Assembly (NCBI GenBank): GCA_046760505.1
Contig: JBHIEG010000006.1
Location: 1-64,000, forward strand
Length of the DNA: 64,000 nucleotides
Origin: CAYFZR01 sp046760505 [NCBI: Candidatus Hydrothermarchaeota archaeon]
Lineage (GTDB): Archaea > CAYFZR01
Direction: 5' to 3'
Position numbers and translations under genes: made by a program. Positions 34,370 to 42,609 of the stretch are shown here, piece after piece. Under the pieces are notes generated by a model, which saw only the letters and a list, made by a program, of their open reading frames with translations, had not been told where the DNA came from and ran no database searches. The number at the start of each line of letters is the position of its first letter. Positions within the stretch are counted from its first letter, which is position 1.

Positions 34370-35467
34370 ATGGTTGAAAAGTGGATAGACATGTTGCACA
34401 GCGAGTTAAAGACAACAGTGGTTGGGAGTTTTCCTCTAAAGCCATTTCATGATGTAGACTATGAGTACGCTCCTTATTTTAATAGAGAAAAAATATTTTC
34501 TGAAAAAGAGCCTGTAGTTACCCATCCATACATACCGAGTATGGCAAAAGCCTTGGAGATTCAGGTAAGGGCAGGAATTGATTATCCTTGTTATGGACAG
34601 CTACAAGACATGAATCTGATGTTTTTGGGCCCCCTAGCGAGAAAGAAATGTGGAATAAAAATCATAAACAATAAAGCATACGTTGTCGAAGATCTTAAGC
34701 CGCCCAAAACAAGTATTGCTCAGGATGTGTTGCTCTGGGCGAACAGATACAGGAGATATTTTGAGGGGGTAAAAATCCCTTTGACCGGGCCGATAACATT
34801 AGCCTCTGTCTCCAGTGTAGGCGATAAATCCGTCTTGAATTATCCGGAGCTTATCAGGGATCTTTCGGAAATAGTAGCCAAGATAGCAAGAGACTACGAT
34901 AAAAACGGAGCAGGTATAATAACTCTAGATGAACCAAGTCTGCCATACGCTACTTATATAGGAATAGACAGCGATTTAATTATAGATTGTTTAAACAAAG
35001 TGATAAAAGAAATAAAAAAAGCCATCCCCGCGATTCATGTATGTGGGAAGTTGGATAGCACTACTACAGAGATTTTACTGGAAACAGATGCTTTATTAGT
35101 GGATCATGAGTTTGCTTCCATACCAGAAAACTTAGATGCTTATTCAAAATCAGATCTAGATAAATACGATAAAATCATTGGTTTAGGTTGCGTTGTAAGT
35201 AACATTGATCCAGAAAAGTTGATAGAAATCTCAAAAGGACAAAATTGGAATTCTGTTGTTGAAACAAAGGAAGAAATATCTGATTTCATAAAAAAAGCAG
35301 CCAATAAATTTGGAATCGAAAGACTTGTCTTGGATCCTGATTGCGGGTTCGGTGGATTGAAACACTACATCAAGGGAGAACTTACCGAAAATGTACTGCT
35401 GAAAATATGTTACCAAAAAATGAAGAACATGGTTGATGTTGCGAGAGATTTGAGAAAATTAACCTAG
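34370..35467 (+). CDS. MetE-type cobalamin-independent methionine synthase (archaeal core form)
   Basis: This protein of about 365 residues matches the short archaeal MetE. It has TTVVGSFPLKP near the N-terminus, DEPSLPYATY, HVCGKLD and LDPDCGFGGL. The zinc ligands are in the H-x-C of HVCG and in PDCGFG. Archaeal forms lack the N-terminal half of bacterial MetE and use a methyl donor other than folate, possibly a corrinoid protein. The start is uncertain: ATG 34370 has no ribosome site, and ATG 34391 would give the usual short N-terminus. The gene ends 4 bp inside the convergent metallopeptidase gene. Confidence 0.82.
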   Translation: MVEKWIDMLHSELKTTVVGSFPLKPFHDVDYEYAPYFNREKIFSEKEPVVTHPYIPSMAKALEIQVRAGIDYPCYGQLQDMNLMFLGPLARKKCGIKIINNKAYVVEDLKPPKTSIAQDVLLWANRYRRYFEGVKIPLTGPITLASVSSVGDKSVLNYPELIRDLSEIVAKIARDYDKNGAGIITLDEPSLPYATYIGIDSDLIIDCLNKVIKEIKKAIPAIHVCGKLDSTTTEILLETDALLVDHEFASIPENLDAYSKSDLDKYDKIIGLGCVVSNIDPEKLIEISKGQNWNSVVETKEEISDFIKKAANKFGIERLVLDPDCGFGGLKHYIKGELTENVLLKICYQKMKNMVDVARDLRKLT

Positions 35468-35964
35468 AATATATAATTTATGCTCGATTTATCGAAATCA
35501 TCTACCATTTCTATATCCAAGTTTCTTGGGAAGTACTCCACGGTAGGATAAACTAGGTTGGGAAAGAACCCGCCCATGTCTTTAGCCATTTTAGTGACCA
35601 AGTGACCTTCACCAAATATCTCTTTAGAAATCCAGTAAACTAATTTTCTCGTTTTACTCTCGTCTAAATAACCTAAAGAATGAATGTACTCGTGCAACAA
35701 AATGTTAAAGGCGTATGCGTTGAACAAACCAGGATCCGTTTGGAGTATCCTCCTTATGGGTGTTTTGTTCATCACGATTATATTGGAACCTACCGGATAA
35801 AATGCTCCAATCCAGAAGTCCTTGCTACTGCCTAATTCAGCTAATCCCAGTGTTAGACCTGCTCTTCCTGTACCCATCGTTTTCCAAACTACTTCTTTTA
35901 CAATCTCGAATATGTCTCCTATGGTCTTTGCTTCCTCTAATTTTTGAGCATGGGATTTAGGCAT
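35464..35964 (-). CDS. Zincin-like metallopeptidase of unknown function
   Basis: This 166-residue protein contains LLHEYIHSLGYLDES (about residues 90-104), a zinc metallopeptidase H-E-x-x-H motif with a following glutamate or histidine nearby that could complete the site. There is no signal peptide or membrane helix, so it should be cytoplasmic. The family resembles small archaeal predicted metalloproteases. It lies 11 bp downstream of ArsM and could be in the same transcript. The substrate is unknown. Confidence 0.72.
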   Translation of the reverse strand: MPKSHAQKLEEAKTIGDIFEIVKEVVWKTMGTGRAGLTLGLAELGSSKDFWIGAFYPVGSNIIVMNKTPIRRILQTDPGLFNAYAFNILLHEYIHSLGYLDESKTRKLVYWISKEIFGEGHLVTKMAKDMGGFFPNLVYPTVEYFPRNLDIEMVDDFDKSSINYIF

Positions 35965-35975
35965 AAACTTCCTCC

Positions 35976-36716
35976 CTATTTTTGAGCCTTAACAGTGATG
36001 GAGTATCCGTCCAAACTAAATTTCTCAATCGAAAAGAGTTTAATTTTCTCTAAGATTTGGATTTCTGAGAATCCCGCCTTTTTTATGGTTTCTAAATACT
36101 CATTTTCTGGTAAAGCTCCCGCTATACAAGATATCCAGAGATTAAGGTCTTCTCTTATATGATCAGGCACGGGTTTTTCCGTCACAATATCTGATACAAC
36201 AATCTTGCCGCCCTTCTTTAAAACTCGGTACGCTTCCCTGAAAACCTTCTCTTTGTCTGTTGCGAGATTTATCACACAGTTACTAATTATTGTATCAACT
36301 GAATTACTTTCTATGGGCATATTTTCCATATCCCCATGTTTGAATTCCACATTATTGAGTTTTAGCTTTTTTGCATTGTTCGTCGCCTTTTTAATCATTT
36401 CCTTTGATAGATCCAGACCAATTACCTTTCCGGTATCTCTAACCTTTTTTGCTGCAATAAAAACATCTAATCCTCTTCCCGAGCCTATATCCAATACAGT
36501 GAGGCCTTCATTTATTTCTGAAAAAAGGATGGGATTTCCACAGCCCAAAGAAAGATCGGATATTTCTGGAAATTCTTCGGGAAATTCATCTGTTAGGTTC
36601 TGATAGTATCTGCGAAGTAGTGAAAGTGATGTTTCAGGAGGACAGCATTCTTTTAAACAAGACAGGTTCTTTCTTGCTATCTCATCGTACTTTTTTACAA
36701 TTTCTTCTTTTTTCAT
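35976..36716 (-). CDS. ArsM-like arsenite methyltransferase
   Basis: This 246-residue SAM methyltransferase has motif I LDIGSGRGLDVFIAA and the three cysteine positions expected of arsenite methyltransferases: SLGCGNP near 58, ISNCVINLA near 147 and WISCIAGALP near 193. A CCPPET motif near residue 25 adds further thiols. The predicted reaction is methylation of As(III) using thiols and SAM. It is divergent from a PadR-type regulator with cysteines of its own, and two palindromes lie between them. This context supports metalloid-responsive control. Related enzymes may instead act on other substrates. Confidence 0.82.
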   Translation of the reverse strand: MKKEEIVKKYDEIARKNLSCLKECCPPETSLSLLRRYYQNLTDEFPEEFPEISDLSLGCGNPILFSEINEGLTVLDIGSGRGLDVFIAAKKVRDTGKVIGLDLSKEMIKKATNNAKKLKLNNVEFKHGDMENMPIESNSVDTIISNCVINLATDKEKVFREAYRVLKKGGKIVVSDIVTEKPVPDHIREDLNLWISCIAGALPENEYLETIKKAGFSEIQILEKIKLFSIEKFSLDGYSITVKAQK

Positions 36717-36733
36717 GTTGATCCCTCTATTTT

Positions 36734-36800
36734 GAATTTATAATGGACGTCCAATATTAAGAATATATGCTAATACTTAAATATATTGGTCGACCAATAA
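36734..36800. promoter_or_regulatory. Divergent promoter region with two palindromic operators
   Basis: Two related palindromes lie between arsM and the PadR gene. TGGACGTCCA (36744-36753) abuts the arsM TATA-like TTATAAATT. TATTGGTCGACCAATA (36784-36799), a perfect 16-bp inverted repeat, overlaps the PadR TATA-like TTAAATATAT. Centres are 43 bp apart, about four helical turns, so a PadR dimer could bind both on one DNA face. Both genes would have short or absent leaders. Confidence 0.72.
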
Positions 36801-36805
36801 TATCC

Positions 36806-37126
36806 ATGAGAGATGTTATATGCCCCCCGAACTGCTGCGATATGAGGGGTTTACTTTCATTTATCATTCTTTGGTGCCTGAGGAAAAGACCAATGTACGG
36901 ACAGGAGATAGCAGAGGAGTTGGCTCGAAGAAGAGGTGAAAAACCAAATCCAGGCACCCTATATCCCGCGTTGAAACAACTAGAGGAGAGGGGACTAGTA
37001 GTGTATCGTATTCATGGAAGAAGAAAGATATACACCCTTACCGAGAAAGGTCAACTCGAGATAGAAAAAGCCTGTAGATATTTCTGCCAAGTATTTGGCG
37101 ATATCTTAGAAGAATTTAAAGAGTAA
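36806..37126 (+). CDS. PadR-family transcriptional regulator with N-terminal cysteines
   Basis: This 106-residue winged-helix repressor shows the PadR pattern: LLSFIILWCLRKRPMYGQEIAEEL, then PNPGTLYPALKQLEERGLVVYR and a dimerisation helix. Before the HTH domain is VICPPNCCDMRG, which carries three cysteines (residues about 5, 9 and 10) that could bind As(III) or another soft metal. It starts at ATG 36806, about 24 nt after a TATA-like run, so the message is probably leaderless. It is divergent from arsM and likely controls both genes; metal sensing is inferred. Confidence 0.82.
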   Translation: MRDVICPPNCCDMRGLLSFIILWCLRKRPMYGQEIAEELARRRGEKPNPGTLYPALKQLEERGLVVYRIHGRRKIYTLTEKGQLEIEKACRYFCQVFGDILEEFKE

Positions 37127-37132
37127 AATGGA

Positions 37133-37163
37133 GCGTGGCTCGCCACGCAACGTGGCTCGTTGC
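37133..37163 (+). other. Pair of overlapping GC-rich hairpins after the PadR gene
   Basis: GCGTGGC-TC-GCCACGC (37133-37148) forms a 7-bp stem with a 2-nt loop. GCAACG-TGGCT-CGTTGC (37147-37163) forms a 6-bp stem and shares two bases with it. The nine bases CGTGGCTCG occur in both. No T-run follows, so this is not a plain terminator. The stretch to 37302 holds no gene. Confidence 0.5.
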
Positions 37164-37302
37164 ATCCGCAATTCTATAAAAAATTATTTTATTACTGATA
37201 CAATAGATGCGTTTTTCTACTCTGAATATTGTATGGGGGTTTAGAAAGGGGGCGATAAGGTAGTATAGGATAAATTCAGTATAGATTACTTAAAAACCCC
37301 TT

Positions 37303-37683
37303 CTATTTCATCATTTCTGTCAGGATCTTCAAGATTTCTGCCTCATCTATGGGCACGTACATGACTTTACTCTTGTTTTTTGATTGAATTAGCAATGCTG
37401 GCAATTCTTTGATACCGTATTTCCATCTGAGCAACGTCAATTTGAAGCCCAGATAGAGCCTGTATGGTTTGCTTGTTTGGAAGGTTGAGTTTGGGTTTAT
37501 CTCGCCAAAAACATCAACTTGGATGTCAGTACCTCTCACAATTTTTCTTACAGTCTTTTCCAATTTTTTGCTTTCTTCAGTCTGGACTACCTGAGTTGCC
37601 CATCCTGGAGCGCTTCCACCAGCTCCACCAACACCAACCAACTTCGTTACTGCTTTTTTAAAAATCGTTATTCTCAGTGACAT
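37303..37683 (-). CDS. Uncharacterised protein, possibly thioredoxin-fold
   Basis: This protein of about 126 residues is not recognised. The N-terminal third includes a glycine-rich run (VGVGGAGGSAPGW). The C-terminal part, RWKYGIKELPALLIQSK followed by an ILKILTEMM helix, resembles the second half of a thioredoxin fold (a strand with cis-proline, then a helix), but no C-x-x-C is present. ATG 37683 is preferred over an in-frame ATG four codons upstream. It stands alone, with gaps of more than 75 bp on both sides. Confidence 0.5.
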   Translation of the reverse strand: MSLRITIFKKAVTKLVGVGGAGGSAPGWATQVVQTEESKKLEKTVRKIVRGTDIQVDVFGEINPNSTFQTSKPYRLYLGFKLTLLRWKYGIKELPALLIQSKNKSKVMYVPIDEAEILKILTEMMK

Positions 37684-37775
37684 AGTTATCTTCAAATTCT
37701 ATTAGATCCTATAGTTGATCTATTTTTATCTTATATTCGTCTTTTCATCTTATATTCATCAACTTATATTAATTC

Positions 37776-39311
37776 TCAGTGGGAGAGGTGTCTTACTCCC
37801 GTAAAAACCATAGAGATCTCATGTTCATTCACTGCTCTTATTACCTCTTCATCTCTTATGGATCCCCCAGGCTGAATTATCGCGGTTATGCCTGCCTCAG
37901 CTGCAACATCGATTCCGTCTCTAAAGGGAAAGAAGGCGTCTGACGCGAGAACACTTCCCTCTGTAGAAAAACCGGCCATTCTAGCCTTTTCAACTGCTAT
38001 CCTCACCGAATCGACCCTGCTCGTTTGACCTGCCCCTATCCCTATCACTTGGTTAGGGATTGCGAGGACTATTGCGTTTGATCTCACGTTTCTTATGAAC
38101 TTCCATGCAAACATCATTGCATCTATTTCTTCTTCAGTGGGTTTTTTATGGCTTACAACCTTTAAATCCTCCCTTTTTAATTTGATTTGATCGTAACTCT
38201 GGCACAATAAACCTCCGATTATTCCTCTGATCTCTTTTCCTCCATAAATGTCGAGGTTCCAAATTTCAGAAATGTCGATCAGCCTTATATTCTTCTTTTG
38301 TTTCAGTACATTTAAGGCATCATCGCTGAATCCTGGAGCAGAGACCACTTCTATGAATTGTTTATTTATTTCTATAGCGGTTTCTTCATCTACTTCTCTG
38401 CTCAAAGCAACAATTCCTCCAAAGGCGGATACAGGATCCGTTGAGAGAGCTTTTCTATATGCATCGCTCAGTTTTTTTCCTTTTGCGCCGCCACATGGAT
38501 TTAGGTGTTTTACAATGACGCAGGCGATATCATCTCTAAATTCGTATATTAACCTTAGTGAGGCATCTATGTCAAGAATATTGTTGTAGGAAAGCTTTTT
38601 TCCATGAATTTTCTTTATCTTGGAAAAGTTCACCTCGGCATTCTTATCAATGAATAAAGAAGCTGTTTGATGGGGATTTTCACCGTACCTTAACTCTTCT
38701 TTTTTTTCGTATGTGAGTATCAATCTATCCGGGTAATCATCCCTTAGGAAATAATTGTATATCTGTGCATCATATTCCGCGGTTCTTTGAAATGCCTCCA
38801 CGAACAATTCATATCTTGTATCTCTACTGATCGTTCCATTTTCCCTGAGTTCTTTCAGTATTCTATCATATTTAGAGGGATTCACCAGAACAACCACGTT
38901 TTCAAAATTTTTTGCTGCAGCCCTAATTAGAGCAGGCCCTCCAATATCGATGTTTTCTAGTATATCCTCCAAAGAATCCTTTTTCTTAATTTTCTCTTCA
39001 AATGGATAGAGATTTACAACTACCATATCTATAGAAGGTATGTTATACTTAATAATCGTCTCTTCATCTTCTCTTCTATTTCTCCTCCATAGTATGCCGG
39101 CGTGTACTTTTGGATGGAGCGTTTTAACTCTTCCGTTTAATATCTCAGGAAAGCCTGTGTAATCTGAAACTTCCGTTACAGGTATTCCTGATTTTTTCAA
39201 AAGTTTTGCAGTTCCTCCCGTAGATAAAATTTCTATACCTAATTCAGTTAATCCTTTAGAAAATTCAACTATGCCTGTTTTGTCGTAAACGCTTATCAGG
39301 GCTTTTTTCAC
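37776..39311 (-). CDS. purH: Bifunctional AICAR formyltransferase/IMP cyclohydrolase PurH
   Basis: This 511-residue protein has the N-terminal MGS-like IMP cyclohydrolase domain (GIEILSTGGTAKLLKKSGIPV, GRVKTLHPKVHAGIL) and a complete AICAR transformylase domain with the catalytic K-H in VIVKHLNPCGG. It performs the last two steps of IMP synthesis, using formyl-tetrahydrofolate in the classical enzyme. GTG 39311 is chosen because GAGGAG lies 10 nt upstream; a TTG six codons earlier overlaps that site. It sits 28 bp after PurP, which makes the same intermediate by a different route. Confidence 0.9.
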   Translation of the reverse strand: MKKALISVYDKTGIVEFSKGLTELGIEILSTGGTAKLLKKSGIPVTEVSDYTGFPEILNGRVKTLHPKVHAGILWRRNRREDEETIIKYNIPSIDMVVVNLYPFEEKIKKKDSLEDILENIDIGGPALIRAAAKNFENVVVLVNPSKYDRILKELRENGTISRDTRYELFVEAFQRTAEYDAQIYNYFLRDDYPDRLILTYEKKEELRYGENPHQTASLFIDKNAEVNFSKIKKIHGKKLSYNNILDIDASLRLIYEFRDDIACVIVKHLNPCGGAKGKKLSDAYRKALSTDPVSAFGGIVALSREVDEETAIEINKQFIEVVSAPGFSDDALNVLKQKKNIRLIDISEIWNLDIYGGKEIRGIIGGLLCQSYDQIKLKREDLKVVSHKKPTEEEIDAMMFAWKFIRNVRSNAIVLAIPNQVIGIGAGQTSRVDSVRIAVEKARMAGFSTEGSVLASDAFFPFRDGIDVAAEAGITAIIQPGGSIRDEEVIRAVNEHEISMVFTGVRHLSH

Positions 39312-39339
39312 AGGAAGCTCGCTCCTCAAATGATCACCC

Positions 39340-40389
39340 CTAGCTGATTAAATCTTCCAATCTATCCATCTCTATGGCCTTTTTGATCTCCATTGCTATT
39401 CTCCTACCCATGCTGACATTCTCTCCATAAAGAAGGTAGGAATAGGGTGAGCCACCTACATAAAGATTTGTGCCAGCCACTATTCTGGCAGAAATTTCGA
39501 ACGTTATAAATTCCATTTTTTCAGTGCAAACCGTTTCAATGCAAAATGGTCCTATTATTCCTGGAGGACAAAGTTCCTTAGAGGCTTCAACGACCCTGTC
39601 ACCCATCTCAAATACCTGCTGAAGCAATGCCTCTCTAACAACTATAGGCGAATTACCCACCACAATGTATGTTGGATCTAAGTCAAGTTCTAACTGGTTT
39701 TTAGCAGGAATTCTAGTTAATCCATCTACATTGGTCTCGTATCTGACATCTATGCCGAATAATTCGACCTCATCCCTTAAGGGAGAGTAGAAGTATGAAA
39801 GGTAAAAATTTACCCCAGGAATGTATTCCTGAATTGTAACGTCTTTGAAGTCTTCTTCTGTTATTAATCCCATTTTGACCATTTCTTCTGCTTTCTTATG
39901 AAACGAGTCAGGACCTTTTAGCAAGAAGTATCCCTCACCGCCTCTTGCACCTGGAAACTTAACGATTGCTAGGTTTTCTACTTCCTTCGGATGATTGTAT
40001 TCTTTTGGAATCTTAAGATTTGATTTTTCCAGCCATTTCCTCTCTAGTTTTCTATCTGCTTCCCAGCGCAATATTTTCCTATTTCCAAACATTGGTACCT
40101 GAAGTTCTTCTTCTACACATTTTATGCCCAAATAAGCAACAAAGGATCCGTGTGGTATGATTATTGCATTTAAATCTAGTAACTTCTCTTGGACCTCTGC
40201 ATCTGTTATGTTTTTGAAACTTTCTAAAACAATAGTCTCATCACATACCCTAAAACGTTTATAGGGCGTTTCTCTTCCTCTTTCAACTATAGCCAATGTC
40301 TTGAAACCTTCTTCTTTTGCACCCTTCAATATTTGCAGTGCAGAATGACTTCCTAAAGTTGCGATAACCATATCTTTTTCTTTCTTCAT
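39340..40389 (-). CDS. purP: Formate-dependent FAICAR synthetase PurP
   Basis: This protein of about 349 residues is an archaeal PurP of the ATP-grasp superfamily. It has IATLGSHSALQILKGAKEEGF at the N-terminus, the VKFPGARGGEGYF loop and the late FEISARIVAGTNLY. It formylates AICAR with formate and ATP, the archaeal replacement for the folate step of PurH. Here both enzymes are encoded side by side. ATG 40389 is preferred; two upstream or downstream ATGs are possible. Confidence 0.9.
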   Translation of the reverse strand: MKKEKDMVIATLGSHSALQILKGAKEEGFKTLAIVERGRETPYKRFRVCDETIVLESFKNITDAEVQEKLLDLNAIIIPHGSFVAYLGIKCVEEELQVPMFGNRKILRWEADRKLERKWLEKSNLKIPKEYNHPKEVENLAIVKFPGARGGEGYFLLKGPDSFHKKAEEMVKMGLITEEDFKDVTIQEYIPGVNFYLSYFYSPLRDEVELFGIDVRYETNVDGLTRIPAKNQLELDLDPTYIVVGNSPIVVREALLQQVFEMGDRVVEASKELCPPGIIGPFCIETVCTEKMEFITFEISARIVAGTNLYVGGSPYSYLLYGENVSMGRRIAMEIKKAIEMDRLEDLIS

Positions 40390-40517
40390 GATCTCACGCA
40401 TTTTATATTTTTAAAACTATTTTCTTCCACTATCACTCCACAATCCCTTCTTGAGGTACTCTCCATGGCCATATGTCACCTCTAAATCACTATTATATCC
40501 GGTCCTATTACATTCAC

Positions 40518-41438
40518 TTACATAATATCTATCAATACATTTCCAGCCTTTTTGGTGCCATCTCTGTCGCTTCCTGCCACCAATATGATATCTTTGCCCT
40601 TTCCAAACGGATTTTTAATATACTGGAGGGTACCTTTTCCCCACCCGGGATTTGCATTACTCACAATTACAGGCATTTTATTTAAAATGGAGACGCTTAT
40701 TTTGTTTACAACAGGACCTCCCACCACTATCATGTGATACTTTGAGTAAGTTTCTTCAGTAACTGACGTATCATTTATTATCTGAGGGAGACGTTCCAGT
40801 GCATATTTCTTATCTTCAGAGATTTTTCTAGCAGTTTCACGATCTAATTCTGGAGCATTCTCTCCCACCACTATGACAAACGTTGGATTTCGCCCTTTTC
40901 TGTAGTCAAACCTTGAGATACTAAATGGGTCTGATACAACTACGTCTTTCGGTTTTACGTGATATTCAAGCATCTTAATCTCGTATGCTGGTAGTTTGCT
41001 ATCCTTGTATATCGTTACGCAATCGTTTTCTGGATTGTATTCCTTCCATCCAATTGTAATTGAGAGTTCGTTGTCTCCTTTTTTGAGTATTCTTCCATAT
41101 CCGGAGAAGCCTTTCCAGCCACTTCCTACCCTACTCGCTGTAGATCCTATTGTTTGCCCGTTTAGATGAACGGTTACTAGTTGGTTTCCTATTTCCTCAT
41201 TTTCCCACTCTAAATGAAGATAAACGCTTACATGCTTCAAGGGCTCTATAACTGGGTAGCCACCGTACTCGGGTATCCTAAATCTATAAACTATTTTTTT
41301 CGAGGATTTATCGTGGGTACAAATCTCTTTATCCCCGTATCCCATATCCGAAAAGGATAGGCTCACGGTTTTAACGGTTACGAGTTGAGCGAAAGATACA
41401 GAGATTAAAAATAGAGTTAAAAATATCACCTTTTTCAT
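40518..41438 (-). CDS. Secreted surface protein (S-layer-like domains)
   Basis: This 306-residue protein has a classical signal peptide (KKVIFLTLFLISVSFAQ, cleavage near residue 17), then a beta-rich domain with paired cysteines. The C-terminal region MIVVGGPVVNKIS...VIVSNANPGWGKGTLQYI...ILVAGSDRDG resembles the repeat found in archaeal surface proteins annotated as S-layer. It probably sits on the cell surface. ATG 41438 follows AAAGGTGTG; a GTG two codons upstream is less likely. It is divergent from the tRNA-Gln gene and may share its TATA region. Confidence 0.68.
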   Translation of the reverse strand: MKKVIFLTLFLISVSFAQLVTVKTVSLSFSDMGYGDKEICTHDKSSKKIVYRFRIPEYGGYPVIEPLKHVSVYLHLEWENEEIGNQLVTVHLNGQTIGSTASRVGSGWKGFSGYGRILKKGDNELSITIGWKEYNPENDCVTIYKDSKLPAYEIKMLEYHVKPKDVVVSDPFSISRFDYRKGRNPTFVIVVGENAPELDRETARKISEDKKYALERLPQIINDTSVTEETYSKYHMIVVGGPVVNKISVSILNKMPVIVSNANPGWGKGTLQYIKNPFGKGKDIILVAGSDRDGTKKAGNVLIDIM

Positions 41439-41469
41439 GATCACACACCTTTAAATGAAGATGAGAAAA

Positions 41470-41480
41470 GATATATAAAA
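41470..41480. promoter_or_regulatory. TATA element for tRNA-Gln, possibly bidirectional
   Basis: GATATATAAAA at 41470-41480 lies about 30 nt before the tRNA 5' end, the usual spacing for archaeal tRNA promoters. ATATAT reads the same on both strands, so it may also drive the surface-protein gene starting at 41438 in the other direction. Confidence 0.6.
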
Positions 41481-41506
41481 GGTATCCGATTCAACTATTT
41501 GAGAGT

Positions 41507-41579
41507 AGCCCGGTAGGGTAGTGGTCAATCCTGCCGGCCTTTGGAGCCGGCGACGGCGGTTCGAACCCGCCCCGGGCTA
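41507..41579 (+). tRNA. tRNA-Gln (anticodon UUG)
   Basis: A complete cloverleaf can be drawn. The acceptor stem is AGCCCGG/CCGGGCT (41507-41513 with 41572-41578), the anticodon stem CCGGC/GCCGG (41534-41538 with 41546-41550), and the loop CTTTGGA has anticodon TTG at 41541-41543. The T stem is GGCGG/CCGCC with loop TTCGAAC. The discriminator is A, no CCA is encoded, there is no intron, and the variable loop is 4 nt. A 3-bp D stem with a G-U pair is normal for archaea. Confidence 0.93.
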
Positions 41580-41637
41580 TTAGATTCAGCCCTCTTATAT
41601 ATCTACTCCATGACCGGTAAAAAACAATTATCCTCTT

Positions 41638-42348
41638 TTATTTACCTAGAAACTTCATAGAATCCAAATCAACAACCTTTGCGCGAACATAATAATCAGA
41701 AAATCTCAAATATTTTTTTCCTCGAAAAATTAGTAGTCCTGCTAGCAGGTCTAATGGTAGCAAAAATACCTTTCCTATATTTCTTAGCGAACTCTCGACT
41801 AAATTGAGTTTTCTGCCATTCTCCTTTAGTACCTTAATTCCTATTAGGTACTTGCCAATTGTTTGACCGTTGTAGGTTTCCATTAGTACCAGAACTATGA
41901 GATCAAAAGCGACCAAGCCTTGAGCGTAGATTATAATCTCGATAATATTTATCCCGTGCTTAAGAATTGGAACCCACATACCTACAAGTACTATGAGTGA
42001 TACCGGGAGAACCACCAGTATCATAAAATCTATAATTGTGGCTGCAAATCTGTTTAAAATAGATGTTTGCGGCTCGATTATAACTTGCTCATCGCTGATT
42101 TTTTTAATTTCTTTTATTACGTTGTAAGCAATCTTTCCTTTGTCCGTCAATATGTACGTTCCTTGTCCTGTTGTCTTGCACAGTCCCCTCATTTTCCTAA
42201 GGTGGAAATTGAGTTGTCCCGTATCTATTTTTAGGGTGCTCAACATCTCAGTATAGGATAGTTCGGTGTTCTCGTGGAGCAACTCGATTATACTTCTTCT
42301 AATTGGATGAGAAAGGGTTTTGAATATATCATCTTCCTCCTTAGCCAC
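41638..42348 (-). CDS. Winged-helix plus RDD membrane protein
   Basis: This 236-residue protein has an N-terminal ArsR-like winged helix (residues about 8-75: LSHPIRRSIIELLHE, then TGQLNFHLRKMRGLCK) fused to an RDD domain with three or four membrane helices (NRFAATIIDFMIL, NGQTIGKYLIGIKV, RNIGKVFLLPLDLLAG). A membrane-anchored DNA-binding protein could link an envelope signal to transcription. GTG 42348, 5 nt after GAGGTG, is a clear start; the upstream ATG frame is not supported. Confidence 0.78.
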   Translation of the reverse strand: MAKEEDDIFKTLSHPIRRSIIELLHENTELSYTEMLSTLKIDTGQLNFHLRKMRGLCKTTGQGTYILTDKGKIAYNVIKEIKKISDEQVIIEPQTSILNRFAATIIDFMILVVLPVSLIVLVGMWVPILKHGINIIEIIIYAQGLVAFDLIVLVLMETYNGQTIGKYLIGIKVLKENGRKLNLVESSLRNIGKVFLLPLDLLAGLLIFRGKKYLRFSDYYVRAKVVDLDSMKFLGK

Positions 42349-42609
42349 GATTTCACCTCTATTTTGACAACAATCTATTTTAATCAAGTTATTGATACCA
42401 AGAAATTTTTCATAAGAGTATTTTCCGTTTATTATGATATAAAAATAGTATTGTTTATTCAAAAGTGTGTGAGAAACTCAAGGTTTCCTTGAAAAATATT
42501 CCTCATTCGTTGGGAAACATTATTCTCAAAAAACCTTATAACCAAGTTATATGTTATAGTTTAAAATATAATAGTGCCGAAGAAAACCTGAAAAAAGATG
42601 GGGGAGAAA

